The translations under genes were made by a program, and so were the position numbers. The notes beneath the pieces were generated by a model. It searched no databases, was not told the origin of the DNA, and saw nothing but the letters and a program-made list of their open reading frames with translations. 64,000 bases of DNA from contig CAYUIG010000002.1 in the NCBI GenBank assembly GCA_964444685.1, positions 1-64,000 on the forward strand, written 5' to 3'. Origin of the DNA: CAYUIG01 sp964444685. GTDB taxonomy: Bacteria; Gemmatimonadota; Gemmatimonadetes; Longimicrobiales; RSA9. Shown piece after piece: positions 45,076-53,851 of this stretch; the stretch's first letter is position 1, and the number at the start of each line of letters is the position of its first letter.

Positions 45076-46882
45076 CTTCGCAGCGGCAACCCTCACGTCA
45101 TGCTACCCGGCGATGAAGCTGACGCCGGACGACTCCCAGGAAGTCCTGGCTCGGCACACGCTCGACGCACCCGATCCCACGCAGCCAGGCACGTACGAGG
45201 TTCGCTACCTCACCTACGGCAGCGGCACCGACAAACGCCGACCCGAATACCGCGACGTAACCATTCGCACGCACACGGTCGACGGCTCGAAGCTCGTCGA
45301 CTTCGGATCACGCGCATCGAATCGCCGGAAGGACTGGGGCATCACGAAAGACTCATTGCCGATCAATGCACGGGTGTGGTATCCCGCAGGCAGCGGTCCC
45401 TTTCCGCTGGTACTGATCGCGCACGGCAATCACGATCCGGAGGACTACTCGGATCCCGGTTACGAATGGTTGGGCCAACTTCTCGCCAGCCGCGGTTACA
45501 TCCTCGCCTCGCTCGACATGAACTTCATCAACGGACTGTCGAACGAGAACGATGCGCGCGGCTGGCTGTTCCTGAAGCACCTCGAAACGTGGGCATCGTT
45601 CGTGGAACAGCCGCTCGGCGGCCTCGCGGACATGGAGCGCATCGCACTGATCGGGCATTCGCGGGGCGGGGAAGCGGTCGGTCACGCCGCTGCGTTCAAT
45701 CGGCTCCAGCGCTATCCCGACGATGCGAACGTAACGTTCGACTTCGGCTTCGGCATCCGCTCGCTCATCGCACTCGCACCGGTGGACGGCCAGTACACAC
45801 CCGCGGATCGGCTCGTACCCGTCGAGGATGTGAACTATCTCGTGCTGCACGGCTCCCACGACGGGGACGTCTCCGCATTCATGGGGCTGCGACAGTACCA
45901 GCGCGTGCAGTTCACGAGCGGCGAGCCGTTCTTCAAGGCGGCCGTCTACGTCTATCGCGCGAATCACGGACAGTGGAACACGGTGTGGGGCGCGCACGAC
46001 TGCTGCGGCGACCGCGCGGGACGCGTACTCGACCTGCGCGCGTTGCTCACGCCGGAGGAACAGCGGCGCGCAGGCGCGGTCTGGATATCCGCCTTCCTCG
46101 AGGCCACGCTGAAGGACGACAAACGATACTTCCCGCTCTTCCGCGACCATCGCGTCGCCGGCGACTGGCTGCCGAGGACGATGTACGTGACCCGATTCGA
46201 GGAGAGCAACTTCTCGCCGGTCGCCGATTTCGAGGAAGACATCGACGTCACGACCGGCACGGAGAACGGGGTCACGCTGCTCGGCGACTCACTCGATGTC
46301 TGGCGCGAAGAGGAGATCTCGCTGCGCACGACGAACTCGCAGCGCGAGGGCACGTCCCAGAACAACAACGTGGTGGTGCTCGGCTGGAAGGCCGCGCCCG
46401 ACAGTGCGCCGCGCGCTACGCCACCGAGCTACGCCGTCGAGTTGCACGATGAAGTGGCGGCCAACTGGGAGCTCGGCAACAACTCCGCGCTCCAGTTCCT
46501 GCTCATGCCCGACCGCTCAAACGATTCGGACTCGACCGACCTCACGATCGAAGTGCAGGACGCGCAGGGCGTGACGGCGCGCGTGGCGCTCTCCAGCTAT
46601 GGGCCCGTGCGTGCGCCGCTCGAGACGTGGGTGCTGCGTCGGAGGGACCGCGAGGAGAGCAGCGGCGTGCAGCACTCGGAGCTGGTGATGCAGACGTATA
46701 CGATTCCGCTTGCCGATTTCGTGCGCGTGTCGGGCGCTGCGTTCCGCCCCGCGGAGCTGCGCGCGATTCGCTTCGTCTTCGATCGCACCCCCGAAGGCCG
46801 TGTCTACCTCGACAGGATCGGCTTCACGAATCCCGACCCCGCGTTCCTCCGGGCGCCGGTCGTTACCGCCAGCGCACGGTGA
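44990..46882 (+). CDS. Alpha/beta-hydrolase lipoprotein
   Basis: Serine hydrolase of 630 residues. Residues 15-38 (VKRRSSAFSAPLWCMSFAAA then LTSC) make a lipoprotein signal with lipid acceptor Cys 38. The hydrolase core has the oxyanion region FPLVLIAHGNHDPEDYSD, the nucleophile elbow GHSRGG with Ser near residue 224, and a possible catalytic-acid region near LVLHGSHDGDVS. The long C-terminal half is strand-rich and may be a carbohydrate-binding-like jelly roll (VYLDRIGFTN). The family resembles chlorophyllase or polyester-hydrolase-like enzymes; the substrate is unknown. ATG 45071 would drop the basic residues, so 44990 is preferred. It overlaps the convergent next gene by 20 bases. Confidence 0.82.
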   Translation: MKQPHDPFSAPSAVKRRSSAFSAPLWCMSFAAATLTSCYPAMKLTPDDSQEVLARHTLDAPDPTQPGTYEVRYLTYGSGTDKRRPEYRDVTIRTHTVDGSKLVDFGSRASNRRKDWGITKDSLPINARVWYPAGSGPFPLVLIAHGNHDPEDYSDPGYEWLGQLLASRGYILASLDMNFINGLSNENDARGWLFLKHLETWASFVEQPLGGLADMERIALIGHSRGGEAVGHAAAFNRLQRYPDDANVTFDFGFGIRSLIALAPVDGQYTPADRLVPVEDVNYLVLHGSHDGDVSAFMGLRQYQRVQFTSGEPFFKAAVYVYRANHGQWNTVWGAHDCCGDRAGRVLDLRALLTPEEQRRAGAVWISAFLEATLKDDKRYFPLFRDHRVAGDWLPRTMYVTRFEESNFSPVADFEEDIDVTTGTENGVTLLGDSLDVWREEEISLRTTNSQREGTSQNNNVVVLGWKAAPDSAPRATPPSYAVELHDEVAANWELGNNSALQFLLMPDRSNDSDSTDLTIEVQDAQGVTARVALSSYGPVRAPLETWVLRRRDREESSGVQHSELVMQTYTIPLADFVRVSGAAFRPAELRAIRFVFDRTPEGRVYLDRIGFTNPDPAFLRAPVVTASAR

Positions 46883-47693
46883 TGCGGTGCACGCCGTCGC
46901 CCGTGTCGGCGAAGGCGTAGTCGAGCGAGATGCGGTCCCCGGCGAACCCGCCGCCGAACGTCCACGTCGTATTGCCAGCCGCATCGCGGATCGTCCCCGC
47001 GCGTGCCGCGAACGTCCGGCCCTGTATCGGCCAGTATGCGACCTCGACGCCGCCGCCGCTCACGACCTCGTCGACCTTCTCGCCGCCCGCACGCGCCGCG
47101 ATTGTGACGTCGAACGGGCCGATAGGCAGCGCCCGTGTCGCAGCGGCGAGCACGACGCGTGTCGGCCACGCACCTGCGACGGCTGCCTCATCGGATTCGA
47201 TGTCCGCACCGAGGTCGCGCGCGGCCAATCCGAGGCGCAGCGGTCCGACTTCGGCGCCAACCGAAACATCCGCAGCAACGCCGCCTGCCCGTGCGCCGCT
47301 CGCTCGACGCTCGAGCACCTTCGCGGTCACGCCGAGCCGCACCCCGAGCACTTCGCGTGACGCGGCGCCCGCCAGCTCGGTCTCGTCCCCGCCTCCGGCC
47401 GTACCCGCGCTGCGCAGTCCGATGCCAATGCGCGCGCCCAGCCACTCGAGCGCAGCCGACGCGCCGAACGCCCGCGCGTCCTCGTATTTCTCGAAGCCGG
47501 CGGAAACACCTGCCGAGGGGAGCGAGGCGGCGTTGTAGAAGATCGCGTCGCTGTCCGGAGACCCGAGGACGAACGCGTCGCCCAGGGCGAGAGCGCGCGT
47601 GCTGCCGGCTGCGAGCAGGACGCTCCCGGGCGCCTGCGCCGCGACGGGTGCGGCCAGGAATGCCAGTGCGACAGCGGCGATCCAGGACTTCAG
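46863..47693 (-). CDS. PorV/UPF0164-like outer-membrane beta-barrel protein, probable CTG start
   Basis: Outer-membrane protein of about 276 residues. The PorV-like N-terminal signature is STRALALGDAFVLGSPDSDA followed by IFYNAASLPSAGV. Alternating strands then continue to a terminal HRITVRWR, fitting a beta barrel. The only in-frame ATG (47753) leaves a 40-residue leader. A CTG at 47693 has GGAGG five bases upstream and gives the well-formed signal KSWIAAVALAFLAAPVAAQ, so I infer CTG initiation. It is divergent from the S41 protease. Confidence 0.75.
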   Translation of the reverse strand: MKSWIAAVALAFLAAPVAAQAPGSVLLAAGSTRALALGDAFVLGSPDSDAIFYNAASLPSAGVSAGFEKYEDARAFGASAALEWLGARIGIGLRSAGTAGGGDETELAGAASREVLGVRLGVTAKVLERRASGARAGGVAADVSVGAEVGPLRLGLAARDLGADIESDEAAVAGAWPTRVVLAAATRALPIGPFDVTIAARAGGEKVDEVVSGGGVEVAYWPIQGRTFAARAGTIRDAAGNTTWTFGGGFAGDRISLDYAFADTGDGVHRITVRWR

Positions 47694-47794
47694 GGGTTCC
47701 TCCGTGTTCCGGGCGGGGCAAAGCTGCCGGCGCGCCGGGCGCCCGGCAAGCATTGGAGCGTGGGCGGGCCGCCGTTATTTTCCAGCCCGGTACC

Positions 47795-49144
47795 ATGAAC
47801 AGGCTATTCCACCTGGCGGCGCCGCTCCTCGCATTGGCGACCATCGTGTCGCCGGTCCGCGGACAGGACCGCATCGACCCCGACCTCGCCCTCGCGACCT
47901 TCGATGCCGCGTGGGAGCGCGTCCACCGCACCCACTACGACACCGCGTTCAACGGTGTCGACTGGCTGGCGGTGCGGGATGAGCTGCGCCCGCGCGCCGG
48001 CGCCGCGGACGACCAGGACGACCTGCGCACGGTCCTCGGCGAGATGCTGTCCCGCCTCGGCGAGTCCCACTACGTCGTGATTCCCGGCGACGTGGCCGAC
48101 GCTGTAGACCCGGATGCGCTCCGCTCCGGTTCGGACGAAGGCGCGGAACGGACGGGTCACGTAGGCATGGCCGTGCGCCTGCTCGGCGACGACGTGGTCG
48201 TCACCGAAGTGGAGCCCGGCAGCGCCGCGGAAGCTGCCGGCATCCGGCCCGGCTGGATCCTCCTGCGCGTCGGCGATCGCGATCTGACGAGCGCGCTCGA
48301 GCGTGTGCGCGCACTGGAGGATCCGAAGCAGCGTCGCAACGGTCTCACACAGCTCTCGTTCGCCGCGAACGGCATCCTCGAGGGTGCGCCCGGCAGCACC
48401 GTCGAGCTGCGCATGCGCGATGCACTGGACCGCGAAGTCACGCTGTCCGTCCGGCGCCAGCGCCGCACCGGTCAGGCCGTACGCTTCGGCAATCTGCCCG
48501 CGTTCTTCGCGACGTTGAAGCACGAACGCATCGAGGTCGATGGTGGCTGTGTCGGTTTCATCCGCATGAACGTGTGGATGGTGCCGCTCATGGTGCCGTT
48601 CGACGGAGCCGTCGAAGAGCTGCGCGGTTGTGATGCGATGATCGTCGACCTGCGCGGCAACCCCGGCGGCGTGGCCGGCATGGTTGCGGGTGTCGGCGGG
48701 CACTTCCTGACCGAAGCCGTTGCGCTCGGCCACATGCGCCAGCGCGGCATATCGCTCGACATCAAGGCCAATCCGCGCACCGTCACGCGCGACGGCCGGC
48801 GCGTCGAGCCGTTCGGCGGGCCGCTTGCGATTCTCGTCGACGAGATGTCCGTCAGCACGTCCGAGTTCTTCGCGGGCGGCATGCAGTCGATCGGCCGCGC
48901 ACGCGTCTTCGGTCGCACCACCGCCGGTCAGGCGCTGCCCGCCGCGATGGCGCGCCTGCCCAATGGCGATGTGCTCATGTACGTCGTCGCCGATTTCACC
49001 GCAGCCCGCGATGTGCGCATCGAGGGTGTGGGTGTCATTCCCGACGTCGAGGTCCCGCTCCGCCGTACCGATCTGCTCGCCGGCCGCGACGCGGCGCTGG
49101 ATGCCGCGCTCCGCTGGGTGCGCGAGCCGTCTGCTTCCAACTAG
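47795..49144 (+). CDS. Secreted S41 (C-terminal processing) peptidase with PDZ domain
   Basis: Exported serine protease of 449 residues. Signal peptide MNRLFHLAAPLLALATIVSP. An N-terminal helical region (LATFDAAWERVHRTHYDT) leads to a PDZ domain near residues 120-185 (VVVTEVEPGSAAEAAGIRPG). The protease core follows, with CVGFIRMNVW, AMIVDLRGNPGG and the nucleophile region MSVSTSEFFAGG near residue 354, then GRTTAGQALPA. This is the Tsp/tricorn-core family, which trims exported proteins from the C-terminus. It is followed 22 bases later by the gene at 49167, likely in the same transcript. Confidence 0.92.
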   Translation: MNRLFHLAAPLLALATIVSPVRGQDRIDPDLALATFDAAWERVHRTHYDTAFNGVDWLAVRDELRPRAGAADDQDDLRTVLGEMLSRLGESHYVVIPGDVADAVDPDALRSGSDEGAERTGHVGMAVRLLGDDVVVTEVEPGSAAEAAGIRPGWILLRVGDRDLTSALERVRALEDPKQRRNGLTQLSFAANGILEGAPGSTVELRMRDALDREVTLSVRRQRRTGQAVRFGNLPAFFATLKHERIEVDGGCVGFIRMNVWMVPLMVPFDGAVEELRGCDAMIVDLRGNPGGVAGMVAGVGGHFLTEAVALGHMRQRGISLDIKANPRTVTRDGRRVEPFGGPLAILVDEMSVSTSEFFAGGMQSIGRARVFGRTTAGQALPAAMARLPNGDVLMYVVADFTAARDVRIEGVGVIPDVEVPLRRTDLLAGRDAALDAALRWVREPSASN

Positions 49145-49166
49145 AACCTTCACGGAGGTCCATTCA

Positions 49167-49904
49167 ATGCGACGCTTCTTCCTCACCCTCGTCTGCGCGC
49201 TCGTGCCCGTCGGTGCCGCCGCGCAGGAAGAGGTGCCGTCGGCCGAGCAGGTGATCGCGCGCTACGTCGAGGCGATCGGCGGTGCCGATCTCATCCGCTC
49301 ACGGACGTCCATGCACATGGTCGGCGAGTTCTCGATGCCCGCGATGGGCATCACGGGTCCGATGGAGGTGTCGGTCTCGGGCATGAAGAGCCTCACCGTC
49401 ATCGACCTCGAAGGTGTGGGCCGCATCTCGGTCGGCTTCGACGGCGAGACCGCGTGGGAGATGAACCCGTTCCAGGGCCCGCGCATCAAGGAGGGCAAGG
49501 AACTCCAGCAGGTCCTCGAGGACACCGGCCCCGAGTCCATGCTGCGCGACGCTTCGCTGTTCACGACGCGCGAGACAGTCGGCAAGTCCGAGTGGGCGGG
49601 TGAAGAGTGCTGGCGCGTCCGGCTGGTCTGGAAGTCCGGCCGCGAGTCGTTCGAGTGCTACTCGATCGCAACCGGCCTGCTCATCGGCACCGAGACCACG
49701 GCCGCGACTTCGATGGGTGAGGTGCCCACCACGATCACGGTCCAGGAGTACAAGGATTTCGACGGCATCAAGTTCGCCACGAAAGCCACGCAGGCCGCGA
49801 TGGGCGTCGAGCAGCAGTTCACCTTCACCGCTGTCCACTTCATGGACATCGATCCGAAGGTGTTCGATCTGCCGCCCGAGATTCAGGCGCTGGTCAAGCA
49901 ATAG
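49167..49904 (+). CDS. Secreted LolA/LppX-like protein of unknown function
   Basis: Exported protein of 245 residues with signal MRRFFLTLVCALVPVGAAAQ. The mature protein begins SAEQVIARYVEAIGGADLIR, a helix common to proteins annotated as outer-membrane lipoprotein-sorting or M1-protease-associated. Strands such as MEVSVSGMKSLTVIDLEGVG, ITVQEYKDFDGIKFATKA and FTFTAVHFMDIDPKVFDLP follow. The last is a frequent C-terminal signature of this half-barrel fold. GGAGGT lies nine bases before the ATG. A lipid- or hydrophobe-binding role is possible but unproved. Confidence 0.82.
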   Translation: MRRFFLTLVCALVPVGAAAQEEVPSAEQVIARYVEAIGGADLIRSRTSMHMVGEFSMPAMGITGPMEVSVSGMKSLTVIDLEGVGRISVGFDGETAWEMNPFQGPRIKEGKELQQVLEDTGPESMLRDASLFTTRETVGKSEWAGEECWRVRLVWKSGRESFECYSIATGLLIGTETTAATSMGEVPTTITVQEYKDFDGIKFATKATQAAMGVEQQFTFTAVHFMDIDPKVFDLPPEIQALVKQ

Positions 49905-49909
49905 AATCG

Positions 49910-49985
49910 ATCACCGCCGAGGTCGCCGAGGACGCCGAGAACAACATGATCTCGGCGTTCTTTGCGTTCCCAGGCGTTGAATGCC
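49910..49985. repeat. Family B inverted repeat element B6, degenerate
   Basis: Left arm 49910-49943 (TCACCGCCGAGGTCGCCGAG) and a weaker right arm 49950-49985. Lies just after the stop of the secreted protein and before the lower-GC gene pair. Confidence 0.7.
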
Positions 49986-50089
49986 TTGTTAGTCGCCGTT
50001 CGAGGCGGCTAGCGAATCCTGACGTCGTGCCCTCCGACGCAACGTGCGGCCCGGAGCTGCTTGACTGGACAGGTGAGTGAGAAGCGCCG

Positions 50090-51286
50090 ATGCGTCCGCA
50101 GCCTATCCTCGGGGTCCTCGCGTCATGCTTCGCAGGCGCATGCGGTTCCCAGGCGCCTGACGTGTCACAGACATCGGCCGTCGAGGCCACAGCTGTACAC
50201 GTGTGGAGTGCAGGGGGCACGGCTGAAGTCGCCGGAGTTCAACTGCGCGAGCCGACGAGCGCAACGTTCGGCCCCGATGGATTGCTTGCCGTAGCGGATC
50301 CGTACCATGCGGTCGTCCTGCTCCTGCGAACGGACGGCACAATGCGGATTCAGCTCGACCGCCGCGGCTCGGGCCCGGGCGAGTTTCAGCAGCCGGAGCA
50401 GGTCGGGTTCCTGGGCGACTCGCTCTTGTGGGTGTTCGACCGGTCGCTGGCTCGCGTTACGCTCTTCGATATGGATGGTAGGGTTGTGGAGACCATGCTG
50501 CGTCCGTATCAGCCGATTCCCAAGAGTCGCTGGTCCGCGCGCGGCAAGTGGCTGTTGGCAGATGGAGCCACACTCGGTCGGCCGACATCCGACGGTGCTG
50601 CGGACTCGATCCCCCTCGTAATGTGGGACCGTGAAGGGAGGCAAAGCGTTGCGGACTGGATTCCCAACCACGGTCCGTCGCTCGAGCGGATCCGAACCTC
50701 GGAAGGATTGGAAATCGGATTTCCTCCTGCGTTCGACGCGAGGCCTATCGTCAACGTTGAATCCGGCGGCAACTGGTTTTACGTCCTGCATCGTCTGCCG
50801 GCCGATAGCGACGTGGGAACGATTCGCATCCAGCGGTACTCCACCGCCGGTGAACGCATGGACTCGATCGTGATCCCGTATCGTGTCCGATCGATGACCG
50901 ACAGTCTGATGGGATGGGTGAGGGGACGCGCGGAAGCACTCGTCGATGCCTACCGAACCCAGGGTGGACGCGGATCGCTAACGTTCGAGGCTGTCATGGA
51001 GGGCACGTGGATCCCGCAACGTCTGCCGCCTGTCCGCGAAGCCCTCGCGGATGGCGAGGGCCTATGGCTTCAGCGCGAGGCCTCTGAGGCGGGACTCTGG
51101 GAGCGCTACGAACTTGGCGGCAACCTCGTCTACTCCGTTCGCCTGCCATTCAATTTCAGGGGTCTGGCCAGTGCTCCCGGCTTCGTGTTCGGATGGCTTG
51201 GCGATTCCATGTACGTTCCGGAACTTCGGCTCTATCGCATCCAGGTTCCCGACGACTCCGTAGCGGCTTCAGGAGGTCGCTCGTGA
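50090..51286 (+). CDS. Six-bladed-propeller-like lipoprotein
   Basis: Predicted lipoprotein of 398 residues; the N-terminus ILGVLASCFAGACGS offers two possible acceptor cysteines. Repeated blade-like segments include LREPTSATFGPDGLLAVADP, RRGSGPGEFQQPEQVGFLGD (the GPGEF pattern is typical of 6-bladed NHL-like propellers) and SLLWVFDRSLARVTLFDMDG. It looks like the BF2992-like group of secreted propellers, whose function is unknown. GC content looks lower and third positions more mixed than in neighbours. The stop overlaps the next start (GTGA). Confidence 0.8.
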   Translation: MRPQPILGVLASCFAGACGSQAPDVSQTSAVEATAVHVWSAGGTAEVAGVQLREPTSATFGPDGLLAVADPYHAVVLLLRTDGTMRIQLDRRGSGPGEFQQPEQVGFLGDSLLWVFDRSLARVTLFDMDGRVVETMLRPYQPIPKSRWSARGKWLLADGATLGRPTSDGAADSIPLVMWDREGRQSVADWIPNHGPSLERIRTSEGLEIGFPPAFDARPIVNVESGGNWFYVLHRLPADSDVGTIRIQRYSTAGERMDSIVIPYRVRSMTDSLMGWVRGRAEALVDAYRTQGGRGSLTFEAVMEGTWIPQRLPPVREALADGEGLWLQREASEAGLWERYELGGNLVYSVRLPFNFRGLASAPGFVFGWLGDSMYVPELRLYRIQVPDDSVAASGGRS

Positions 51287-52545
51287 ATTTGGCCTGTCGG
51301 CTTCCGATGGCCATGAGTGCCACGCGTGGCGTGTCGGCGTGTGTGATCGCCCTGTTGTTGGCCCAGCTCTCAAATGGCGTCGCGTACGCTCAGTCACATC
51401 GGATGCTTGCCTATCAGGCGACGGAAGTTCTGGCTGCAAATGAGTATGGTTCCGTGATGGCTTCCGGGATCGGAGCCGACGGCTTGTTGTACGTTGCGAC
51501 GCATCACGACGTGCTCGTGGCTCTCGATTGGCGCCGTGGACTCGTTCGACGAATCGATCTGGGAGACTCCGACGAACGAATCCTGAGGTTGGGCTGGTTC
51601 GGCGATAGCATCTGGGTTCACCGAGGCTCTTCGCTTCTGTTGGTCGGGCCGGATCTCAATCGAGTCCGGGAGGTGCCTCTGGACTTGCCGGGAAGGGTTG
51701 GTGAGCTCTACAGCTTTCGACTCCTCGCAGTGACGGGATCCAATCGCGCAGTCGTGCAAACTACCGCCTCGCTTCAGGCACAGGTACCGGCGGGCGAGAT
51801 GCGACGGATCATAGAGGAAAAGCTTCGTGTCTCGTATCCAGGGCCCGTGTCGGAGCTCCCTGTATGGGTGACCGATTTCGAGAACTCCGAGCTCGACACG
51901 CTCATGCTGCTGTCAACGCGCAACTTCGTAGACGTGGCCACGTCGAACCTGGACGTCGAGATCGCGACGGCGGACTCGTTCGTCGTGAAGGAGCAGCTGA
52001 TCCTCCAGCCATTCGGTGACTATCCCCTCGTGGCTTCGGCTGCGGATGGAAGTGTCCTCGTGGTCGTGGACCGCGTCATCGACGGTGAAGCGGCCCCGGT
52101 GTTTACGCTGCACTGGATCAACGCGGGCGGAGACACAATCCGCTCCCATCCGTACGAATTCACTCCGATCCGCATGCGCTCTGGGTGGCTGCGCGACGCC
52201 GCATCGCGGCATTCCAACGGGCTGGCACTGGACTCGGCGGAAGCTGTCAGCCGCGCGATGAGCGCGCTGTACAGCCCACCATGGCTTCCTTCAGTGTCCG
52301 GACTGCAGGTCGGTGGCGATGGGACGGTATGGCTGCGAAGGGAAAATGTCCCCGGCTCCAATGCGGTGGATTGGAGCATCGTCTCCCCTAACGGCGCTGA
52401 AATCGGCTCCGTGCGACTGTCCACGACTTACGACTTGCTCGCCGTTCGCGGCTTGGAGGCGTGGGCGCGCTACGAAGATGAGGACGGTGACGCGCAGCTG
52501 TGGCACATACAGGTGTCCCAGCCGTCCGGCGGCGGCGGCCGGTGA
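51283..52545 (+). CDS. Secreted propeller-like protein of unknown function
   Basis: Exported protein of 420 residues, coupled to the previous gene by a GTGA overlap with AGGAGGT just upstream of the GTG. The signal peptide runs to GVAYAQ near residue 36. The mature protein has blade-like repeats such as ASGIGADGLLYVATHHDVLV, LGWFGDSIWVHRGSSLLLVG and QVGGDGTVWLRRENV. I do not recognise a named family; it resembles its neighbour in plan. Base composition is again lower in GC than flanking genes. The two may bind each other or the same envelope target. Confidence 0.75.
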   Translation: MNLACRLPMAMSATRGVSACVIALLLAQLSNGVAYAQSHRMLAYQATEVLAANEYGSVMASGIGADGLLYVATHHDVLVALDWRRGLVRRIDLGDSDERILRLGWFGDSIWVHRGSSLLLVGPDLNRVREVPLDLPGRVGELYSFRLLAVTGSNRAVVQTTASLQAQVPAGEMRRIIEEKLRVSYPGPVSELPVWVTDFENSELDTLMLLSTRNFVDVATSNLDVEIATADSFVVKEQLILQPFGDYPLVASAADGSVLVVVDRVIDGEAAPVFTLHWINAGGDTIRSHPYEFTPIRMRSGWLRDAASRHSNGLALDSAEAVSRAMSALYSPPWLPSVSGLQVGGDGTVWLRRENVPGSNAVDWSIVSPNGAEIGSVRLSTTYDLLAVRGLEAWARYEDEDGDAQLWHIQVSQPSGGGGR

Positions 52546-52574
52546 TCGTTGCTTCCCCGCCCGGTGAAGCGGAA

Positions 52575-53756
52575 TCAGGATCGATCCAGCAGACTCGCCG
52601 GCCGGATCGCATTCGAGCCGAAGCGCTCGCGCACCGCGTCGGCTGCCTTCGCGATCGAGCGGTCCCGCTCGGTTTCCACCGACTCCGAATCGAACAGTCC
52701 GAGCTGCGCCGCTCCGTCCTCCGCGAAGTGTGACATCGCGATGCCGATCAGGCGTGCGGGCACGCGCCGCCGCGCGCGCAGTTTCGCCAGCAGCTCGTTC
52801 GCTACCGTGATGATGCCGGCATCGCTCTCGATGCCTTCGGGGATGGTGCGTGCAGCGGAGCGCGTGCGGAAGTCTGCGTCGCGCAGTTTGACGGTGATCG
52901 TGCGCGCACGCAAGCCGGCCGTGCGCACGTCGCGGCCCAGCGCGACGGCCAGTGCGCGCAGCTCGTTGCGCAGTGCGTCGTCATCGTCGATGTCGCGCGG
53001 GAACGTCTCCTCGTGCGACATCGACCGCGCCTCGCGCCCCGGCGTCACACGCGCCTCGTCCACTCCCTGCGCCCGGCGCAGCAGCCAGCGCCCGCGCTCC
53101 TCGCCGAGCCACTGCTCGAGCGTGATCGGTTCGTGACGCAGGACGTCGTCGACGGTCACGAGGCCGAGACGTCGCAACTGCTCCGTGAAGACCGGGCCGA
53201 TGCCCGGAATGGCGCGCAGCTCCAGCCCGCGCATGAAGTCGGCGACCTCGTCCGCCTCCACGATCCGGACACCCGCGGGCTTCGCGCGCCCGGCCGCGAG
53301 CTTCGCGACGAGCTTGCCGGGGCCGCCGCCGATCGAGATCTGGATCGTGGTCTCGGCCAGAACGGCGGCCTGCATCTCGAGCGCGATGTCGCGCGTGCTG
53401 CGGCCGCGGTAGAGACCCTCGGTGCCGGCGAGGTCGATGTAGGCCTCGTCGATCGATGCGGCCTCGACGGCCGGGCTGAAGCGCTCGAGGACGGTCCGGA
53501 CCTCGTGGCCCTTCTGACTGCACAGCTTCCGCGGGACCGGGACCACCTTCGCCTGCGGGCAGAGCCGGAGCGCCTGACCGGTCGGCATGCCCGAACGTAC
53601 GCCGAACGCGCGCGTCTCGTAGGACGCGGAGGTGACGACGCCCCGGCCCTCCGCGGTCCCGCCTACGAGCAGCAGCCGCTCGCGGCCGGCGCCCTCCGGG
53701 TCCGCCAGCCGCGCGCACTGGACGAAGAACTGGTCGCAGTCGGCGAGCAGGATCAT
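52575..53756 (-). CDS. dinB: DNA polymerase IV (Y-family)
   Basis: Error-prone translesion polymerase of 393 residues. It starts MILLADCDQFFVQCARL, with the first catalytic Asp at residue 6 and the aromatic steric gate at 11. The second catalytic segment is AASIDEAYIDLAG, and the thumb helix-hairpin-helix is LRAIPGIGPVFTEQLRRLG. The little-finger domain follows, and near the C-terminus QLGLFD is a good beta-clamp-binding motif. It uses DNA past lesions at stalled forks. There is no adjacent imuA or dnaE2, so this is a stand-alone Pol IV. Upstream in-frame codons were rejected because the family begins at this Met. Confidence 0.94.
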   Translation of the reverse strand: MILLADCDQFFVQCARLADPEGAGRERLLLVGGTAEGRGVVTSASYETRAFGVRSGMPTGQALRLCPQAKVVPVPRKLCSQKGHEVRTVLERFSPAVEAASIDEAYIDLAGTEGLYRGRSTRDIALEMQAAVLAETTIQISIGGGPGKLVAKLAAGRAKPAGVRIVEADEVADFMRGLELRAIPGIGPVFTEQLRRLGLVTVDDVLRHEPITLEQWLGEERGRWLLRRAQGVDEARVTPGREARSMSHEETFPRDIDDDDALRNELRALAVALGRDVRTAGLRARTITVKLRDADFRTRSAARTIPEGIESDAGIITVANELLAKLRARRRVPARLIGIAMSHFAEDGAAQLGLFDSESVETERDRSIAKAADAVRERFGSNAIRPASLLDRS

Positions 53757-53851
53757 GCCACAAGATAGCCCCGGGCCCGACCCCTCGCGCGAGCGGGCGC
53801 GATGCCTCATCCTGTCAGCCCGCGCTGGACCAAACTCAGGGGAGGGGAACC

